DNA from: Terrihabitans soli
GTDB taxonomy: Bacteria; Pseudomonadota; Alphaproteobacteria; Rhizobiales; Methylopilaceae
Length of the DNA: 64,000 nt
Reading direction: 5' to 3'
NCBI RefSeq assembly: GCF_014191545.1
Contig: NZ_AP023361.1
Location: 1,826,501-1,890,500 of the forward strand
Shown here: in pieces, positions 1 to 6,602 of the stretch
How the letters are laid out: each line of letters starts with the position of its first letter
Position numbering within the stretch: the stretch's first letter is position 1
Position numbers and translations under genes: made by a program
Notes under the pieces: model-generated
Databases searched by the model: none
What the model saw: the letters and a program-made list of their open reading frames with translations, nothing else
What the model was told of the DNA's origin: nothing

Positions 1-577
1 GGCAGCACCCGCGCCGATCGCAGCATCGCCCGTTATCGCGTCAGCTCCGGTCATCGCTCCCGCGCCTGTCGCCGAACCCGAGCCCGTGCAGATGGCCGAA
101 AACGAAATCCCGGTACGCTCGGTGAAGACCCTGGCGATCCGCCCGCCGGTCGAAGCGAGCCTTTATCCCGCGCCGCTCGCAGCGCCGGCTCCGGCTCAAC
201 AGGCCGCGCCGGTTCAGACCTATGCGCCCGCCCATCCGGTCGTATCGCGTCCGGCGGCCATGGCTCCAGCGCCCGCGCCGCAAATCGCGGCCGCGCCGAT
301 GCCTCAGCCTGCAATCTCCTCCGCTCCGCCGCGTCCGGGCTGGATGATCCAGATCGCCGCATCACCCGATCGTTTACAGGCGGAACAGCTTCTCGAGCGT
401 GCCGTTGGTGCGGTGAAATCCGCCGACCGCAAAGCCGAACCCTATACCGAACCTGTCCAGAAGGACGGGGTCACTTTGTACCGTGCGCGATTTGCCGGTC
501 TGAACGAGCAGTCCGCCGTTCAGGCCTGCAAAGCGGTCAAACGCGCAAGCATGTCGTGTTTCACTCTCAAGAACTGA
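1..577 (+). CDS. D-alanyl-D-alanine carboxypeptidase, C-terminal part with SPOR domain (5' end outside window)
   Basis: The frame is open from the window edge (frame 2) to TGA at 575-577, so only the C-terminus is present. It begins with a long Ala/Pro/Val-rich linker and ends in a SPOR-type domain starting at GWMIQIAAS and closing with YRARFAGL and a final CFTLKN. In Hyphomicrobiales this tail is typical of low-molecular-weight penicillin-binding proteins (D-Ala-D-Ala carboxypeptidases) that trim peptidoglycan in the periplasm, where SPOR binds denuded glycan. The catalytic domain with its SxxK motif is not in the window, so the enzyme assignment is inferred from the tail alone; another SPOR-domain envelope protein is possible. 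Confidence 0.7.
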   Translation, partial: AAPAPIAASPVIASAPVIAPAPVAEPEPVQMAENEIPVRSVKTLAIRPPVEASLYPAPLAAPAPAQQAAPVQTYAPAHPVVSRPAAMAPAPAPQIAAAPMPQPAISSAPPRPGWMIQIAASPDRLQAEQLLERAVGAVKSADRKAEPYTEPVQKDGVTLYRARFAGLNEQSAVQACKAVKRASMSCFTLKN

Positions 578-608
578 GGGCTGCGTAATGTATTCGAGCG
601 TAGAGACA

Positions 609-1136
609 TCATCGGGACTTTCTGATCAGAACGTCCTTAGCCTGATTAATCCGGCTGGCCAGCCAGTCGGAACCGCCTCTGTCGGGATGCAGCTTCTGCA
701 TCAGCGCGCGATGCGCACGCCGGACTTCGTCCGCACCGGCCCCCGGATCAAGCCCCAGGACCTTGTACGCCTCCTCCTCGGTCATCGCGCTCTGGCGCGC
801 CGGGTGATGGCTCCGAGGACCCGGATCGCCCTTCAGGTCTTCGCCCCGAGCGGACGGCCCGCGGTTCTCGTCTCCTTCGACTGAACCGCGGCGGAACCAG
901 GTCATCAACAGACCGATCCCGACCACGAGCAGCGGCAGGCCAAACCCGCCGCGCCCGGCCACGAACAGCGCGACCCCGGCGATAACCCCGCCGAGGCCGA
1001 AAGACAGCCGCATCCGCTGCGCCATGCGCACCGGATCAGCCGCGACATAAACGCGGGTCAGATAAAGAAAAACCAGAAGGGCGATAACGCCGAGGGCAAG
1101 CGCAAACACGGCGCCCCTTATGGCACCGGACTGCAT
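609..1136 (-). CDS. membrane-anchored J-domain (DnaJ-like) protein
   Basis: 175 residues. The N-terminal ~80 residues hold two or three hydrophobic segments (about 9-28, 46-60, 65-82), followed by a charged linker and a C-terminal J-domain (about 118-175) with the HPD motif at 150-152, which is the DnaK-stimulating signature. This TM-linker-J layout recalls DjlA/TIM14-type membrane co-chaperones common in alphaproteobacteria; the client is unknown. It is divergent from panC across 47 bp. An alternative GTG start at 1109 has a better Shine-Dalgarno (AAGGGG, 5 nt away) than the ATG used here and would remove nine residues. Confidence 0.8.
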   Translation of the reverse strand: MQSGAIRGAVFALALGVIALLVFLYLTRVYVAADPVRMAQRMRLSFGLGGVIAGVALFVAGRGGFGLPLLVVGIGLLMTWFRRGSVEGDENRGPSARGEDLKGDPGPRSHHPARQSAMTEEEAYKVLGLDPGAGADEVRRAHRALMQKLHPDRGGSDWLASRINQAKDVLIRKSR

Positions 1137-1183
1137 TCAAAGCGAGCCTTGGCCCGGACGACGCGCCTTGCTATCCAGCCACC

Positions 1184-2041
1184 ATGTTTCCTCATGTCGT
1201 TCACACCCGCACCGAGCTCGACCAGGCGCTCGCAGGCTTCCGCAGCAAAGGCGAGCGCATCGCCCTTGTCCCGACCATGGGCGCGCTCCATGCCGGCCAT
1301 ATCGCGCTGGTGCGCCTTGCCGCCAAACATGCCGAGCGCGTCGTCGTCACCATTTTCGTCAATCCGACGCAGTTTGCCCCGCATGAGGATTTCGACCGCT
1401 ATCCGCGCGTCCTCGGCCAGGACGCGGTGGAGCTTTCGGGGGCCAAGGTCGATCTCGTCTACGCCCCCTCGGTCGAGGAAATCTATCCGGAAGGCGTGAA
1501 GCAGGATGTCGTGCCCGAAGGCGGCCCTGCCTCCGGGCTCGAAAGCAATGCGCGGCCGCATTTCTTCGGCGGCGTTGCGACCGTCGTCACGCGCCTCTTC
1601 GATCATGTGCGTCCGGATGTTGCGATCTTCGGCGAAAAGGACTGGCAGCAGCTTCAGGTCATCAAGACTTTCGTTGCGCCGAAATTCGACATTCCGATCA
1701 TTCCCGGCCCGACCGTGCGCGAAGAGGACGGCCTCGCCCTCTCCTCGCGCAACCGCTATCTCTCGCTGGAGGACCGCAAGAAAGCCCCGGCGCTGCACCG
1801 CGTATTGACGGAAAGCGCCGTCCTTATCTCGCGCGGCGCGCCGGTCAGCGCGGTCATGACATCGGCGAAACATGAGATCGAGAAAGCCGGTTTCACGGTC
1901 GATTATGTCGAGGCGCGCCATGCCGAAACGCTTGCGCCCGCAACCGATGGCCATCACGGCCCGATCCGCCTTCTCGTCGCCGCGCGCATCGGCGGCACGC
2001 GGCTGATCGACAATGTCGCCGTGCCGCACGGCGAGGACTGA
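1184..2041 (+). CDS. panC: pantothenate synthetase
   Basis: 285 residues, the usual length. It condenses pantoate with beta-alanine using ATP, the last step of pantothenate (CoA precursor) synthesis in the cytosol. The HIGH-class nucleotide-binding signature is seen as VPTMGALHAGH near the N-terminus, with NPTQF following, RPHFFGGVATVV in the middle, and the KMSKS-like LSSRN later. No panB lies next to it in this window. The ATG has a weak upstream SD. Confidence 0.96.
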   Translation: MFPHVVHTRTELDQALAGFRSKGERIALVPTMGALHAGHIALVRLAAKHAERVVVTIFVNPTQFAPHEDFDRYPRVLGQDAVELSGAKVDLVYAPSVEEIYPEGVKQDVVPEGGPASGLESNARPHFFGGVATVVTRLFDHVRPDVAIFGEKDWQQLQVIKTFVAPKFDIPIIPGPTVREEDGLALSSRNRYLSLEDRKKAPALHRVLTESAVLISRGAPVSAVMTSAKHEIEKAGFTVDYVEARHAETLAPATDGHHGPIRLLVAARIGGTRLIDNVAVPHGED

Positions 2042-2063
2042 ACAAAGAAAAACGGAGACTGCG

Positions 2064-2276
2064 TTGAACGGGGAAGAGATCGCCAAAATCCTGTGCCTGA
2101 TGGGATACGGCATGAAATTGACGGTTCCGGACGAGTGGCTTGACCGCTATATGCCCGGCCCGCGCGCCAAACAGCAGGCGCGCGTTCAGGAACTCGCACT
2201 CGACTACCAATGCGCCCTGCAGCTCGGCATGGGCTTTCAGGTCTTCGAGAAGCTGCGGCCGCCCTATACGGGGTGA
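2064..2276 (+). CDS. conserved small hypothetical protein
   Basis: 70 residues, beginning at a TTG codon with GGAG at 2054-2057 (spacing 6); the in-frame ATG at 2013 lies inside panC and lacks a ribosome binding site. The protein is soluble and helical in appearance (N-terminal NGEEIAKILCLMGYGM, central PGPRAKQQARVQEL). It directly follows panC by 22 bp and may be co-transcribed. No domain recognised. Confidence 0.6.
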   Translation: MNGEEIAKILCLMGYGMKLTVPDEWLDRYMPGPRAKQQARVQELALDYQCALQLGMGFQVFEKLRPPYTG

Positions 2277-2644
2277 GCATCCCGACGAACGCACTAAGGC
2301 ACAGATTGACCATACAAGCGCGAAAGCTAGGTTTGCCGCGCTGAAACAGCAATGGGAGGTCAAATATGAAGGCTTTTCCAGTTGCCGTCGCATTCGCGGC
2401 TGTCCCGAAGTTCGGGACGTATGCATTGGAATGCATCCCCAGAAAATGGGCTGGCGCGCTGCTTTAAGATTCGAAGCACAACGCTAGCAATCAAGAGAAA
2501 GAGCTGACGCTTTTGGTCCGCCGGGTCTCAACGGCTCGCCGGAGCATGCGGTCGGCTGCTCGGATGAAATCGAGCCCGCGGAGTAAAGCCACGCGGAATG
2601 AGCTCGCGTGACTTCGTTTTGTCTCTTATCGCCAGGAGGCGACA
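2277..2644. other. 368-bp stretch with no firm gene
   Basis: Between the small panC-distal gene and the secreted protein at 2645. It contains one possible short ORF (2366-2467, listed separately) and no tRNA, strong terminator or repeat that I can see. Base composition is less GC-biased than the neighbours, as expected for non-coding or decayed DNA. GGAAT at 2595-2599 and CGTT at 2615-2618 lie 15 nt apart about 27 nt before the next gene, an imperfect EcfG-like pattern. Confidence 0.5.
2366..2467 (+). CDS. possible small ORF or decayed secreted-protein gene
   Basis: 33 codons starting ATG with a good ribosome binding site (GGGAGG at 2354-2359, 6 nt spacing). The N-terminus MKAFPVAVAFAAV resembles a signal peptide start, but the protein then becomes Trp/Cys/Arg-containing and stops at TAA 2465-2467. 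This could be a truncated exported protein with only its translation start intact, or chance. Low confidence. Confidence 0.25.
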   Translation: MKAFPVAVAFAAVPKFGTYALECIPRKWAGALL

Positions 2645-2899
2645 ATGAACATTTCTCGCGTTTTGATGGGACTTTTCGTAGGCGGTCTGATGGCCGGAAC
2701 CGCCAATGCCAATGAAGACAATCAGATCGGGACAACGATCTATCAAGGAACGAATGCGATCGGCACCCTCAACCAGCAGGGCCGGTCTTCGGTGCCGTCA
2801 AACGGCGCCAACGTCAATTCTTCAAGGGACACCAAACCAGCTCCCTGGGGCTGCAGTTATGGCGCCAACGGAAAGGCGGATTGTCAGTCCGCGAAGTGA
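2645..2899 (+). CDS. small secreted protein of unknown function
   Basis: 84 residues. ATG is preceded by AGGAGG (2634-2639). Residues 1-22 form a clear Sec signal peptide ending in an AXA-type site (TANANE). The mature part is ~60 residues, Asn/Gln/Gly/Ser-rich, with the segment YQGTNAIGTLNQQG, and two Cys near the end (WGCSYG and ADCQSAK) that could form a disulphide. The Q-G-x-N ... Q-G spacing is reminiscent of a single curlin-type unit, but one unit is not enough to assign the family. A hairpin follows the stop. Confidence 0.7.
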   Translation: MNISRVLMGLFVGGLMAGTANANEDNQIGTTIYQGTNAIGTLNQQGRSSVPSNGANVNSSRDTKPAPWGCSYGANGKADCQSAK

Positions 2900-2908
2900 T
2901 GTGAAACG

Positions 2909-2934
2909 CAGCCACCCCACCCCTGGGGTGGCTG
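2909..2934 (+). terminator. hairpin after the small secreted-protein gene
   Basis: Perfect 10-bp stem CAGCCACCCC (2909-2918) / GGGGTGGCTG (2925-2934) with a 6-nt loop, ten bases after the stop at 2899. There is no following T-run, so it may stabilise the 3' end or act weakly rather than as a classical intrinsic terminator. Confidence 0.5.
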
Positions 2935-3061
2935 CTACAGACAGCAAGACGCTATTTGCGTGCCCACACTCGGCGGTCAGTCGTCTTAATTACAAAAGAC
3001 GGCTTTTCACGCGCGAAAGGACCCGTCACTGTCGCGGCGGTTGAACGTCCAAGGAACCGCA

Positions 3062-3706
3062 ATGTCCTTCACCCTCATTCTCGGCAACAAGGCCTATTCC
3101 TCCTGGTCACTGCGCCCCTGGATCGCGCTGAAGCAGGCCGGCATCCCGTTCGAGGAAAAGGTCATCCCGATCTATATGGACGGGTCCGAGGAGGCGATCC
3201 GCAGATATTCGCCCGCCGGCAAAGTGCCGATCCTGAAGGATGGCGATCTGACGGTTTGGGACTCGCTGGCAATCCTCGAATATGTCGCCGAAAAGCATCC
3301 GAAGCTCTGGCCGGCCGATCCGAAAGCGCGCGCTGTGGCGCGCTCGATCTCGGCGGAAATGCATTCGGGCTTTGTGCCGCTGCGCAAGCTCTGCACGATG
3401 AATCTGCGCCGTCATTACCCCGGCTTTGAACTGAACGACGAAGTGCGCGACAACATCCAGCGCATCGACACCATCTTCGCCGAGACGCGTGCGCAATACG
3501 GCAAGAACGGGCCGTTCCTGTTCGGCGAATGGACGGCGGCGGATGCGATGTATGCGCCCGTCGTCACGCGTTTCAAAACATATGATGTGAAGCTGAGCGC
3601 GCCGTCCCAGGCCTATTGCGAGACCGTTCTGGCAACGCCCGGAATGAAGGAATGGTATGCCGCGGCCGAAGCCGAGCCCTGGACCCTGCCGCAGTACGAA
3701 TACTGA
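3062..3706 (+). CDS. glutathione S-transferase family protein
   Basis: 214 residues from the ATG at 3062 (AAGGA at 3051-3055); an in-frame TTG at 3041 would add seven residues. The N-terminal thioredoxin-fold domain begins LILGNKAYSSWSLRPW and carries the cis-Pro segment GKVPIL and the glutathione-contacting DSLAI; an all-helical C-terminal domain follows from about residue 90 with the N-capping-type FLFGEWTAADAMYAP. Cytosolic GSH conjugation or peroxidase-like activity is expected for the family; the substrate cannot be told. Confidence 0.9.
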   Translation: MSFTLILGNKAYSSWSLRPWIALKQAGIPFEEKVIPIYMDGSEEAIRRYSPAGKVPILKDGDLTVWDSLAILEYVAEKHPKLWPADPKARAVARSISAEMHSGFVPLRKLCTMNLRRHYPGFELNDEVRDNIQRIDTIFAETRAQYGKNGPFLFGEWTAADAMYAPVVTRFKTYDVKLSAPSQAYCETVLATPGMKEWYAAAEAEPWTLPQYEY

Positions 3707-3732
3707 CTACTCGAGAAAGCTTGACTAGATAG

Positions 3733-4434
3733 ATGCTCGAAAAGTTGACGCGACTGAGCGGTATAGCCCCAATCCTGACATTGGCGGCGCTCGTCGTTTC
3801 GGTTGTCTACAACATGGGCGCTCTTGCTATTTTTGACGCATCCCTCGTCTCCTTGCTAGGACCGTCCGACTACATCAAGGCCACTATCGTCGCGATGCCA
3901 GTAATCGTGGCATATATGTACATGGCATACTATCAATCCATTGGATTGACGGAGGAGCCGACAAGCGGCCCCAAACTAAAAAACGCGCTGACTTTTCGCT
4001 TCGGATACGATGTTCTCTGGCTCAGTCTCATGAGCTTGGCCGCTGTATACTTTATCCCGGCAGTATATTTTATCGCTGCTTTTTTCTTACTAACCACCTT
4101 CATCTTCGCAGCTTTGGTCAGGAACTGCGTGATACGTGTGAAAATATTTCATGTAGGCATACCAATAATCGGGGGCGTCTGTCTTTTCCTGTACGGGGCG
4201 GTCCAGACATTTAAAATCGTATCTTTGCCGCCGCAGTATATGGTGCGTACATCCCACGAAAATCTGGAATGTAAGGTTCCACACATGGGCTCTTATGGCT
4301 TGATTTGTGTAAGGGGCGATGTCCAAGACTTCGTAGTTTTGGAAAAGGCCACGATCATATCGATACAGCACATCCCAAAGAACAAGCCGCCGATGGATAT
4401 GAGAACTCTCTGGCAACTCATGGGGGCTGGCTAA
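3733..4434 (+). CDS. hypothetical multi-pass membrane protein, AT-richer than surroundings
   Basis: 233 residues with about four or five hydrophobic segments (near 10-32, 48-70, 93-130 as a pair, 138-162) and a C-terminal soluble domain with two Cys (LECKVPHMGS, LICVRGDVQ). No family recognised. Codon choice is visibly different from neighbours: many A/T-ending codons and rare ATA, TTA, CTA, AGA. There is no clear SD before the ATG. It sits alone between a GST gene and the DUF1489 operon, so recent acquisition is likely. Confidence 0.65.
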   Translation: MLEKLTRLSGIAPILTLAALVVSVVYNMGALAIFDASLVSLLGPSDYIKATIVAMPVIVAYMYMAYYQSIGLTEEPTSGPKLKNALTFRFGYDVLWLSLMSLAAVYFIPAVYFIAAFFLLTTFIFAALVRNCVIRVKIFHVGIPIIGGVCLFLYGAVQTFKIVSLPPQYMVRTSHENLECKVPHMGSYGLICVRGDVQDFVVLEKATIISIQHIPKNKPPMDMRTLWQLMGAG

Positions 4435-4510
4435 CTAGGCCCCACAGCGCCAAGCCGCCTTTCCACAGGCAGGGTTGCCCCCTGCCCCTATGAGGGGCAG
4501 GAAAGAACCC

Positions 4511-4948
4511 ATGACACTTCATCTGCAAAAGCTCTGCGTCGGCGCCGAAAGCTTTGAAGACCTTTCCGAATGGATCAAGGAACAGCTCGCCTCCCAGAAG
4601 AAGCGCGGCGTCAAAAAGCCCGAACAGACCCACACGACCCGCATGATGCCGAGCCGCGGCGAGGAAATCCTCGACGGCGGCTCGCTTTACTGGGTGATCA
4701 AGGGCGTGATGTGCGCCCGCCAGGACATCATCGAGCTGCGGCCCGTCATCGGCAAAGACGGCATTTCACGCTGTCAGATCGTGCTTAGACCGAAACTGAT
4801 CCGCACAGAGCCGCGGCCGCGCCGGGCTTTTCAGGGCTGGCGCTACTTGAAGGAAGACGAGGCCCCGGGTGATATGGACCGGGCGACGGCCGCAACCGGC
4901 TTGCCGCCGCATCTTGTGACCGAGTTGAAGGAGCTGGGATTGCTGTGA
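4511..4948 (+). CDS. DUF1489 family protein
   Basis: 145 residues from the ATG at 4511 (GGAAAG just upstream). N-terminus MTLHLQKLCVG, then HTTRMMPSRGEEIL and SLYWVIKGVMCARQ, and PRRAFQGWRYL near the end match the alphaproteobacterial DUF1489 family, whose function is unknown; no membrane segment or catalytic motif stands out. It overlaps the next gene by 4 nt (GTGA), so the two are translationally coupled. Confidence 0.88.
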   Translation: MTLHLQKLCVGAESFEDLSEWIKEQLASQKKRGVKKPEQTHTTRMMPSRGEEILDGGSLYWVIKGVMCARQDIIELRPVIGKDGISRCQIVLRPKLIRTEPRPRRAFQGWRYLKEDEAPGDMDRATAATGLPPHLVTELKELGLL

Positions 4949-5634
4949 GCGGTTTCACCGTCATGGACGGCGTCGCGCTGGCGATCTTCGGCGCGGCCTG
5001 GCTGATCTACTACCTTTATGTCGAGCGTTCGACGAAGGGGCATGAGAGCCTCAACGCGCTGATGCACGATGTGCGCGTCACCTGGATGCGCCGCGTCGCC
5101 GCGCGCGACAACCGCGTCTTCGACGGCCAGCTGATGACCGGCCTGCAGAACGGCACCGCCTTCTTCGCCTCCTCCGCGTTCCTTGCCATCGGCGGCGCTC
5201 TCTCGGCGCTCGGCTTTGCCGATGCGGCGCTCGATGTGTTCGGCGCTCTGCCTTTCTCGACGCCGGCAACGCGCGAAATGTTCGAGCTGAAAGTGCTCGG
5301 ACTCGCGGTGATCTTCGCCTATTCGTTTTTTAAGTTCGTCTGGTCGTATCGCCTCTTCAACTATGTCGCGATCCTCATGGGCGCGATGCCGCCGGCCGGT
5401 CACCCGGACGCGGCGGAAGTCGAGGAGTCGGTGCAGCGCTCGGCGCTGATGAACATTTCGGCCGCCCGCCATTTCAACCGCGGTCTCCGCGCCTATTTCT
5501 TCGCGCTCGCTTATCTCGGCTGGTTCGGCGGCCCGGCGGCGCTGATGCTGACGACCATCCTTGTCGCGATCGTTCTGTGGCGCCGCCAGTTCTCGTCCGA
5601 CAGCGTTCTCGCCGCGACCTGGACGCAGGCCTGA
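4945..5634 (+). CDS. DUF599 domain-containing membrane protein
   Basis: 229 residues, GTG start inside the stop of the preceding gene. Four hydrophobic segments are visible (about 7-25, 68-92, 113-150, 184-210). After TM1 comes a conserved cytosolic stretch with WMRRVAARDNRVFDGQL, typical of DUF599. Function unknown. It overlaps the downstream gene by 1 nt (TGATG), so it is the middle gene of a three-gene coupled operon. Confidence 0.88.
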   Translation: MSGFTVMDGVALAIFGAAWLIYYLYVERSTKGHESLNALMHDVRVTWMRRVAARDNRVFDGQLMTGLQNGTAFFASSAFLAIGGALSALGFADAALDVFGALPFSTPATREMFELKVLGLAVIFAYSFFKFVWSYRLFNYVAILMGAMPPAGHPDAAEVEESVQRSALMNISAARHFNRGLRAYFFALAYLGWFGGPAALMLTTILVAIVLWRRQFSSDSVLAATWTQA

Positions 5635-6602
5635 TGGCCGACGCGTTCGAAGACGCCATTCTGCGGGTCGCCAAACGGACCCTGCCCGGTGAAACTTTCA
5701 GCCCGGCGGAAGCCGCGCGCGAGGCGGCGCAGGAGACCGGCGGCCAATGGGAGCCGCTGCTCAAAGCGATCCGCGGCGCCGCGGTCCGGCTCGCGCTCGA
5801 CGGGCGTGTCGTTATTCTTCTGAAGGGCGAAGTCGCAGATCCCGAACATTTCCGCGGCATCTACCGCATCGGCGGCAGCGATTACTTCACGCCGCGTCAA
5901 ACTCAACCCGCTTACGCTCCGCCGCGGCAGCCGATTGCGCCCGCCCGCGATTATACGCCCGCGCCGCGTCCCTACACGCCGCCGCCTCCGCCCGCACCGC
6001 CACCGGTTCCACGAGCAGCGCCCGCACCTGCACCCTCCGCCGAAGCCGCACCGGCGCGCACGCAGCCGCGCTTCACGATCACCGTCAACAAGCCTCAGCC
6101 GGCTTCGCCGCCTCAGCCGGCCGCACCCCCGCCGGCCGTCAAGCTTACGCCGCCGCCCGCGCCTCTGCCGCTCCCCGAGCCAGAGCCGGAGGAACCCGAA
6201 TACGAACCGGACGATATGTCGCTCGAAGACAAGATCGCAGCGGCCATGGCGGTATCGTCCGCGCCGGCGCCTGCGATCGAGGAAGGCACGCCCGTCACGA
6301 ATTTCGAATTCGACGCCGCAGCCTTCGACGAAGACTTTCTGGGCGAAGCCGGAACGCGCACGGAAGAGGCGGAAGAAGATCCCGACTCGTCTTTGCCGCC
6401 GCTCCCGCGTGCGCTGAGCTTCGACGAAGACGAGGACGGCTATGAGGATGAGGATGCCGGACGCGCGCCGCGGTCTGCGACGCTCGACGACATCGCCTCC
6501 GAGCTAGAGCGTTATCTGACTGCCCAGCTCAATCACCCGTCCCGCAGGAATGCGGAAATAGGTGATGACATCGTCGGCCTGCCGGGTGAGGAGGATAAAT
6601 AG
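5634..6602 (+). CDS. DUF3253-like domain protein with long proline-rich and acidic disordered tail
   Basis: 322 residues; ATG overlaps the TGA of the DUF599 gene. Residues 1-80 (FSPAEAAREA, WEPLLKAIRGAAVRLAL, VVILLKGEVADPEHFRGIYRI) fit the small winged-helix-like DUF3253 family, normally ~80-120 residues. The rest is low complexity: a Pro/Ala region (about 85-200) and then an Asp/Glu-rich region with DEDEDGYEDEDAG. The last 33 codons are read through the 3' end of kup on the other strand, a 99-nt convergent overlap. DUF3253 identity is by pattern only; the tail may be a protein-interaction platform. Confidence 0.75.
   Translation: MADAFEDAILRVAKRTLPGETFSPAEAAREAAQETGGQWEPLLKAIRGAAVRLALDGRVVILLKGEVADPEHFRGIYRIGGSDYFTPRQTQPAYAPPRQPIAPARDYTPAPRPYTPPPPPAPPPVPRAAPAPAPSAEAAPARTQPRFTITVNKPQPASPPQPAAPPPAVKLTPPPAPLPLPEPEPEEPEYEPDDMSLEDKIAAAMAVSSAPAPAIEEGTPVTNFEFDAAAFDEDFLGEAGTRTEEAEEDPDSSLPPLPRALSFDEDEDGYEDEDAGRAPRSATLDDIASELERYLTAQLNHPSRRNAEIGDDIVGLPGEEDK

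Noticed and set aside
588-884. 98-codon ORF on + after the carboxypeptidase
   Set aside because: Antisense to the J-domain gene whose HPD motif is intact; no SD or known domain.
2595-2618. EcfG-like GGAAT-N15-CGTT upstream of the small secreted protein
   Set aside because: The -35 element differs from GGAAC and the spacer is 15 rather than 16-17, so it is below the standard for a call.
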